Source: Gelatoporia subvermispora B (Eukaryota; Basidiomycota; Agaricomycetes; Polyporales; Gelatoporiaceae). From it: a DNA stretch of 64,000 nucleotides. The DNA is taken from the NCBI GenBank assembly GCA_000320605.2, contig KB445803.1, positions 1,000,617 through 1,064,616 of the forward strand. Direction: 5' to 3'. A model generated the notes under the pieces. The model searched no databases and was not told where the DNA came from. It worked only from the letters and a program-made list of their open reading frames with translations. Positions 57,423 to 64,000 of this stretch are shown in pieces. The first letter of the stretch is position 1. Every line of letters begins with the position of its first letter. A program made the translations under genes and the position numbers.

Positions 57423-58559
57423 ATGTCGTCCGAGACGTGAGTCCCCTCTGCGGCCTAGCGGGACTGTGCTCTTTCTGACGCGTCATATGGCAGTTTCACC
57501 CCCTCTAACGCGGTTGATACCACCAACGAGCGAGGTTGGGCGGCGAATCTCGGTCAGTTTCCCACTGCAGTTAGTTCAACAGGAGCTGATCTAGCGGTAT
57601 CATGTAGGCATGCTCGACTGGGATGACACCAAGATCGTTTTTACCAAACGTTCCCTTCTGGAATTCTTAAAGTAAAAGCCGACAGATCTCGGGCATACCG
57701 TGCCCCTTCAGCTTCGCGCTAAGAAGTGAATGCATGCAGATACGTTGATGTCACTGTCGATCCCAATTTCTCAAACATCCAGAAGCTGCCGCGTATGTTT
57801 AGGGCATCAACATACTTGAACATACACTTACATCGTTCACTAGGCTACGCTCGCTTCGGGAAGATCTCCGATGGTGGAACGAGCACCACTGCCTCACAGG
57901 CTACCTCACCTATTGTAGAGCCTTCAAGTGGGGCTGCTAGTCCTGGTACAGTTGTGCTGCACATTCGCGGTCGTGGTTGTGATACTCAGTTGTTCTTCTA
58001 GAACCCGCGGCAGACAGCGGCTTCAGACCCACTCGGCGTGTTCGCGACGTGCCTGGCGGTGCTCATACGAGGTTGTTTGGGTCTGACGAACCTGACGATG
58101 CACTTGCCAGTGCTCCTCAGAAGCAGGTTTGGACGAATGTCCTGTTGTACGTTGGAAGGAATGCTTACTAGACTATTCAAATAGGTGGCACCTGCCGATC
58201 AAGGTACCACCAGTCCGCAGCCAGACAGAGCACAGGTTCCACCCGCTGAAGTTACGCCAGACGCTCCAGCAAGGTACGTTGGCCAGCTTTATACCTACTT
58301 TATTGAACGTTCATACGTTCATACAAGGCCGAGACGTACTACATCATCGGGCGTTGCTGGTCTATGGGATGCCCCGGATGAGAATCAATTCAAACCGACT
58401 CGCAGGTATATAGCTATGTCTCAATATCCCAAAACATGCTCACATTTTTTCGCAGGGTGCGTGAGAGACCTGGAGGCCGCGACAACATCGCAGACGTGAG
58501 TATATGAACTGTTGTTGCGTGACATTCCTGTAACAAGACGCCACTCACAGCTATTCTGA
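57423..58559 (+). CDS. Protein of unknown function with two PTRRVR..PGG motifs
   Basis: Exons joined by eye start MSSET at 57423, continue FTPSNAVDTTNERGWAANL and GMLDWDDTKIVFTKRSLLEF, then YVDVTVDPNFSNIQKLPR, YARFGKISDGGTSTTASQAT, and GFRPTRRVRDVPGGAHTRLFG. A Pro/Gln-rich stretch leads to DENQFKPTRRVRERPGGRDN and the end IADLF at 58559. The basic motif (F-K/R-PTRRVR-x-x-PGG followed by a polar stretch and LFG or LF) occurs twice. It resembles the SSRVL-x-PPGG..IFG repeats of the animal Jupiter/HN1 microtubule-associated family. That similarity is weak and only suggestive. The rest is likely disordered. At least seven short introns occur, and some exon joints, especially near 57672-57737, are uncertain. 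Confidence 0.55.
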
Positions 58560-58877
58560 TCGTCAACTCAAATTTGGAACGGGAGCATCCAAGAACGCAG
58601 TATTCCGGGGTTATGGTATTTTCTTGTATCCGCAGCATGTTGTGCATGTGCAATGTAGCCTTTGTTGGGGGCAGGGATTCTCTGTTGTTGTATACTACAG
58701 TGCCCTTGAGAAATGCGTGCGTCTGTGTCAGGCAGCTTATGGTTTCAAGACCCGATCTCCAGCGCATATATTCTCCATGGATGTGATCGAGCGCTGAGCA
58801 AAATAAAATGCTGTCCAGGACGGACGCAAGGGGAGATACGGACATGAGACGTGCAAACAATGTGATCAAAAATAAGA
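58560..58877. other. Spacer before the tRNA gene
   Basis: About 320 bp containing the 3' end of the preceding gene. A 151-codon minus-strand frame crosses this spacer and the preceding exons. It has no domain and is probably fortuitous. Confidence 0.4.
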
Positions 58878-58973
58878 TGGTGACGGCGAGGTTCGAACTC
58901 GCGCGGACTTACGCCCATTGGGAATCAAGACATGCTTAAATCCAACGCCTTAGACCAACTCGGCCACGTCACC
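58878..58973 (-). tRNA. tRNA-Leu (anticodon UAA) with a short intron
   Basis: On the minus strand the 7-bp acceptor stem ggtgacg pairs with cgtcacc, followed by discriminator A. The D arm (gcc..gagttggtctaa..ggc) and the T arm (gcgag-ttcgaac-ctcgc) are intact, which also gives the internal A and B boxes for RNA polymerase III. The anticodon stem-loop reads ttgga-tt-taa-g, followed by a short intron (about catgtcttgat) whose cttga can pair with the anticodon region, as in other intron-bearing tRNA-Leu genes. The long variable arm (tgggcg-taag-tccgc) marks a class II tRNA. One pair in the anticodon stem is an A-C mismatch in my fold. Total length is 96 nt. Confidence 0.88.
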
Positions 58974-59215
58974 AGCCTCAGAATCGTTATTCCTGTTCCC
59001 TATATACAGTGGTTGGAAGCATCTACCGGAAGTAATTGCCCTGGCCTTGGCCAGTGGCATCCCCGGCGTGATCCACCACATCCTGTCCTCAATTTCAAGT
59101 GACGAGAAGCTAGACTCTTCGTAATGTAAGCATGCGCAAGTTCATGGAACGGGGTCTATCTATTTACTGATTATTACTCTTGTGCAGCCGAGGTCGGACT
59201 GACTACACTTACAAG

Positions 59216-60544
59216 ATGGACGCTGTCACCGCGGCCGTTGATAGTTTGCTGGACTCCCGTTCCGACATGTCTGAGGACTTTCAACCGATGCAACCGTCCC
59301 CTCACTCTGCTCGACTACCTCCAGAGGTCGTTGATCACATCATCGACTTTCTGGTCGACGATCGTAACGCATTGCGGAGTTGCAGTCTGACGTGCCGTTC
59401 ATGGCTCCCTCGCGCGCGCCACCACACGTTCCGTACAATGAGGGTTACATACGAAATCAGGCAGCAATGCTTGCAGCTCCTGGAAGACTGTCCCGATATC
59501 AGGCCGTATTTTCAGTCGCTGCACTTCGATGCCTTTGGCACCCAGGTTCCCTGGTCGGATTGGGAGGTCGCGGCGTTCCTTGACTTCATGCCAAACATTT
59601 CGACCCTCGTATTCAAAGGGTTTTCCTTCCGGACGCCTCTCCCTGTGGGCCCCAGCAGGCATCTAAGAGAGCTCATGTTCCATTTTTGCTCCTTCCAATC
59701 ATTTGATATACTTCTTGCGACACTTGCATCCGCCGGATCTGTTGACATGCTCTCCCTGCAAGACGATACGTTTGATCAGGAATTCGAGCGCCGTGACAGG
59801 ATTGCTCAACGTTATGCTTCATCGTTCAAGATCATTGGTCTGAATCTCGTCTTACCATCACAACAAACATTCGCGATTATAGATGCGCTCCTTGCCGGCG
59901 CGTTCTATGAACAAGTCGAGTTGTTCGGCATTGGATTGTGGACGGATCCAGTCGATCCAAGTGTGTTCCATAGGGTGATGAATACGGTGTCCCGAGTTAG
60001 AAAGCTGCGGATGTATGGATACCAAGGTCTCTTCAGTAACGAGTCCTCAGGTGCGTCGTGCCAATTCTACTCGTCCTGTCTATATTAATGATCTAAACAA
60101 GGTGTATCCCAACCAATGAGCCTCGGCCGGTTTCCGGAGCTCCGAATGCTCGCGTTCGGGAGTCGCTCGAACCCTTTCAACTTGTCGCCTGACTCACAAA
60201 GCTACTGCATGACACCCATCATTACCGCCGTCTCCCAGGTGATTTCTCCACACGTCGAGGAGATTCAGCTGTTCCCTCAGTGGCTCGGGTACTCTGCCGA
60301 CATGCCCCTTGAGTGGACAAAGCTCATGAAAGTCGTTACGTCAGATAAGTTTCCGCGTCTCAAGCGTCTATTGATCGTAGCTTCCGATCGGATGCCAATA
60401 ACGGAGAACATATTGTCTACATTCGCAAGCTTGGTGGTGTCGGATCCGAAATCGCACGGGATCCCTAGGATCGCAATTTTGATTGAGCTAATCACGCGCA
60501 TTCCGGGAGCCACAAGAACGCTATACCCTTCTACCGAGTCTTAG
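59216..60544 (+). CDS. F-box protein of the fungal LRR-like type
   Basis: The start at 59216 gives MDAVTAAVDSLLDSRSDMSE. An F-box follows at about residues 35-75 (ARLPPEVVDHIIDFLVDDRNALRSCSLTCRSWLPRARHHTF), in the form common to the very large Agaricomycete F-box family. The rest has irregular leucine-rich segments (FMPNISTLVFKGFSF.., RHLRELMFHFCSFQSFDILLATLA.., RVRKLRMYGYQGLFS) ending ..ATRTLYPSTES at 60544. One intron lies near 60052-60102. Such proteins are thought to recruit substrates to SCF ubiquitin ligases through Skp1, but the target is unknown. An upstream in-frame start at 59180 would add 12 residues. I prefer 59216 because acceptor-like sequence (tgtgcag) precedes it. Confidence 0.8.
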
Positions 60545-60816
60545 TGATGCACCTATTTCAAGGTGTCATGAGACTAAATGTGTTCGACAATATCATAATT
60601 CGGTCGGTTTCGCACGCAACTACTCTTCAATCTCTCGCGACGCTTTGACCATGTTATACAATGTAGCGATCTTTATATTCGACAATAACGTAGTGTATGT
60701 TGTTTACAATCCTGCGCGTCGCAGCGCAGATGATGTACGCTACAGAACATCTTCAGACAGAAGCATGAACCCCAAATACAGACCCCAAACCCAACGCGAC
60801 GGCAGTGGACAGAACA

Positions 60817-63441
60817 TTACCCGCCGAAACTCCATAATCTGACATCTCCATCATCGCTCCCAGAGACAATCTTGTCCTCTCCAAGTGCCAGGCACGTTAC
60901 GGCGCCGCGGTGCCCAACCAGGGTGGCCATACACCGCCCTTCCTCGCGGACCCAGACCTACGCCGAGACATCATCAGTTCAGGAACATACAGGGGACCGA
61001 GCAAAAAGCACGAGAAAACTCACCTTGATCGTACGATCATGGCTGCCGCTCACAAGCCGGAGCTTGTCGCTAGCGACGGCCCAGACGCCTTCGATGTGTC
61101 CAAAGAGCGTCTTGACCACCTTGCCCGTCTCGATGTCCCACAGCTTGATCGTGTTGTCGAGGCTCCCAGAGATGAGCACCTGCTTCTGGCACTTGACGCC
61201 CGGCGTCGCCGTGCGTGCCTTCTCTACTTCATGCCGCGGCGGTCCCGGATGAATGTACGCCTTTGGTGTCAACTGCGCGTGCGGGCTGTGGCGGTAGGCA
61301 AACGGGTCGAAACCAGGTGGGTGTGTGATCGCAGCACCCGAGGGCTCCTCAGGCGCAGATGCGTCCGTGAGTGTTCCCTGCGCCTGCATCGTGCCATCCG
61401 TTGATGCGCCGTCACTGTCCTCGTCGTGATCGGAGCTGTCTTCGTCAACGACGAGTAGCTTCAGGCTCTGTACCTGCCCCACGTGGCCCTTGAATACGCG
61501 CACGCACGTGCGAAGCGACAGATCCCACAGGCGAATCGTGCCGTCATCCGAGGCCGAGAAGAGCATCTTGCCGATGTCCACATTCGGCGCGCCGTCCGTC
61601 GCGCCAGGGTCGCGATTGAACGGGCGCGGCGAGCCCAGCGGCTTATTCGAGTCCCACAGCTGCACGGAGTTGACCCAATCGTTGTGCCCGCGGAGGGTGA
61701 AGCACTCGCCCGTGCGGAAGTTCCAGATCTTCACGGTCGTGTCGACGCTGCCGCTCGCGAGGATGTTCTCGTCAAAGTTCAGGCAGACGACGCCCTCCGT
61801 ATGACCTTCCAATATCCGCAGGCACTTGCCCGTGCGCCAGTTCCACACACGCATCGTGTGGTCCATGCTCCCAGTAATGAGCTTGAATTCGTCGAACTGC
61901 AGCGCGCGCACGGCTCGGGTGTGTCCTGTCAGACAGAGCACCTCCGTCCCTGTCTCCATGTTCCATACTCGAGCCGTGCGATCGTACGAGCCCGTGATGA
62001 GCACTGGGAACGCCGGATGCGCCAGCGTCTCGCTAAATTGAAGGCACATGACGCCATCCGTGTGCCCCTTGAGCGTTCGGACCGTACATCGCCCGCGTCT
62101 CCAGTTGCGCTCGATGGTGAGACGCTCGCAGTAGACATCTTTCCATGGCCGTGTGACGGTCTCAGCGACAGGCATATCTGTAGGCGCGATGAGAGGATTG
62201 GAAGGGGAACTAGGCCGGCTGTTGACTCGCGTGGAAGAGGACGAAGAGGGAAGGGAGCTGTCATGGTGTGTGTGCGTTTCCTCCGTGTCGAATCTCCTGC
62301 GTTTCGGTGCGGGCCCAACGGATGAGCCGTCGAGGTCGATGTCTCGCTTCGTTCGTGTAGGGATAGGAACATGGAGACCAGGGGAGGGACATGGCGAGGC
62401 GGACGTGGACGGCAACCGGACCGCGCGGCGCTTCTCGAGGATGGGAAGGCCCCAGCCACATTTGAGGCATTTCTGCCCAATGTGTTGCTCGCAGATGCCG
62501 CGCCAGAGCACGTCGTCGTCGGCGAGTTTCTTCCAATGCCTACTGACTTGTGCGGCTCGACAAAGTGATGTTGCGTCGAGATAGCCGAGGATCTTCAACG
62601 AGACCTCGCTTGGGAGGACGGCGAAGGGATCAATGCGAATGAGGTGGGATAGTTGATCGGACAAGAGGGACAGCTGGGAGAAGCAGCACATGGTCAGGAG
62701 GCCATGGAGGATGAGGGCGCGGCGGGGATGTGGTGATGAAGAGAAGTTGGACCAGACTGCGTTCACAGCTTCTCGCTCTTGCACAGGCAGGGCATCCAGA
62801 GCCTAGGAAACCAAAGACGTCAGTCAATCACGCTGTCGTCTGACCTCTCCGGGATTCGGCAGGCACGCTCCCGCGAGTCTGGCGGGCGTGCGGACGTAAA
62901 GAACTAGGCACAGCCTCTTTTCCGTGCGGAGAACTCGGCCGAATTGGGCTCGGACAGAGTATAAGTCGAAGTCACATTACATACTCGCGTACGGAGCAGA
63001 ATCCGGAATGGCAAACGGATGCGCTATCACGGACATCGCCCGCACGATAGCGCAATCGATGCCCCGACTCGCGAGCTCTGGTCCGAGAGACTGCACGCCA
63101 TCCGCAGGCCCGCCGGAGGCGCAGAGAGCGATACAAGGAGGGAGGCTCACCTGCTGCAGCTTCAAGTTCGTGCCCTCGTCCGCCATGCGCTGGTGGCGGA
63201 CACACAGCTTCCGAGCGGACGGCGCGGGCTTCTCCGCGGGCTCCTGCGCCTGCTGGACGACCTCCGCCTTGGTCGCCATCGCCAGAGAGGAGTTGTCGAT
63301 GATGGGTGTCTCGAATGCGGCGACGGGTGGCGTCGGGGGGCGGGCAGGGCTTGGTGATCTCGAGGACGAGGCGGAGGCGATGCGGGCCGGGGGGAGGGTA
63401 TCGCAGACATATGTTGGGGGTATTGGCTGGGAGGCAGACAT
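60817..63441 (-). CDS. MET30: Met30/SconB-type F-box WD40 protein, SCF substrate receptor
   Basis: Exon 1 (63441-63151) starts MSASQPIPPTYVCDTLPPAR and ends with SARKLCVRHQRMADEGTNLK. A 348-nt intron, long for this window, leads to ALDALPVQEREAVNAVWSNF. The F-box (FAVLPSEVSLKILGYLDATSLCRAAQVSRHWKKLADDDVLW) and the Met30-specific segment GICEQHIGQKCLKCGWGLPIL follow. The WD40 domain begins at CTVRTLKGHTDGVMCL with clear WD blades (ITGSYDRTARVWNMETG, ITGSMDHTMRVWNWRTG, ASGSVDTTVKIWNFRTG, FSASDDGTIRLWDLSLR, ISGSLDNTIKLWDIETG). The last exon ends IVSGSDDGDVRLWSFGG at 60817. SCF-Met30 inhibits the sulfur-assimilation activator Met4 and responds to cadmium in yeast. Confidence 0.94.
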
Positions 63442-64000
63442 GGTGGAGAATAAGAAAAAGTGAGGGCGCTGGTGGGAGTGCTGAATATGTATGGACAGAC
63501 GGGTCTTCGTTCGTCAGGCGCCCGTGCAGTCAGGTCGCGTGAAGAGTACGCGACATGGCGCAAAGCTGACAAATCATACCCCTTCCACTCATACCCGCGA
63601 TATTGCATCGCCATTGGCAGTTAGTGCCTTCGCATTCCGAATGCTTATTCCGAATAACTACCCTGCGGTGATACCAGCGTGATACCAGTGTTGCTCGGGC
63701 GCACGCTCAACCCCTGCTCACGAATTCATAGAACACCGTCGAACAAGGGCTCTGCAAATTTGTGAATCATGACAACATGTAGTTACGACGGCGCTGCACG
63801 ATGGTGAACGATGATACGTTCTTCGCGCATTTCTTGCTGGGCTACATCATTTGGTTATAGACTGTCTATATATTGGCGTGTGGCTGCCGATATCTCATAC
63901 ATGTTGGGGTATTCATCAGACTTACTAGACGCCACAGCTTCCCAGTACTTCGAGCTGGACGGGGGGGTGTGCAATTGAGAGCTGAGCTCGTGACTGACGG
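63442..64000. other. Intergenic sequence to the window edge
   Basis: This is the region upstream of the Met30-like gene. Its first 200 bp should contain that promoter. No open frame with a recognisable product is seen, and a short run of eight G lies at 63959-63967. Any further gene begins outside the window. Confidence 0.4.

Noticed and set aside
58414..58869. A 151-codon minus-strand frame opposite the end of the PTRRVR-motif gene
   Set aside because: It overlaps predicted exons and introns of a gene with a consistent splice pattern on the plus strand and has no recognisable domain.

Overview
The window is nuclear DNA of a filamentous basidiomycete, most likely an Agaricomycete. Genes are dense and on both strands. 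Most are cut by many short (about 50-80 nt) GT-AG introns. The gene set is ordinary fungal housekeeping: a class V myosin, a formin, SCF-Met30, an Rsp5-type HECT ligase and a Zn2Cys6 regulator. I joined exons by eye from splice signals and family conservation. CDS coordinates therefore run from start to stop codon and include introns.

Layout. 1-26.8 kb is gene dense: a 5'-cut DJ-1/PfpI protein, an IAH1-type esterase, RSP5, ATP12 divergent from MSH3, a ribonuclease T1-family gene (copy A, 13.7 kb), a YDJ1-type Hsp40, NIT2 divergent from a lipid kinase, a UMP kinase, a 57-residue membrane protein, a WD40 protein (possibly Nup37) and a Zn2Cys6 transcription factor. 26.8-35.6 kb is gene poor. It holds repeats and a second ribonuclease T1-family gene (copy B, 33.7-34.3 kb) in inverted orientation. 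35.6-64 kb is dense again: COG4, VPS2 divergent from a CUZ1-like AN1 protein, myosin V divergent from a formin, an RBM5/10-like splicing factor whose 5' end meets NDUFB4, COQ7, a gene of unknown function with a repeated PTRRVR..PGG motif, an intron-bearing tRNA-Leu, an F-box protein and MET30.

Functional themes: ubiquitin and ESCRT traffic (RSP5, VPS2, MET30, F-box, CUZ1-like), polarised growth on actin (myosin V, formin) with Golgi tethering (COG4), and mitochondrial biogenesis (ATP12, NDUFB4, COQ7, possibly NIT2).

The most unusual signal is the inverted duplication, about 1.4 kb long and 19 kb apart, that carries the two ribonuclease genes. Copy B looks intact. Copy A has kept all three introns and an open frame, but has lost a catalytic histidine, its original stop codon and the TATA sequence. 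Copy B is also bracketed by a pair of about 200-bp direct repeats. I found no CRISPR array, defence cluster, biosynthetic cluster or intact transposon.
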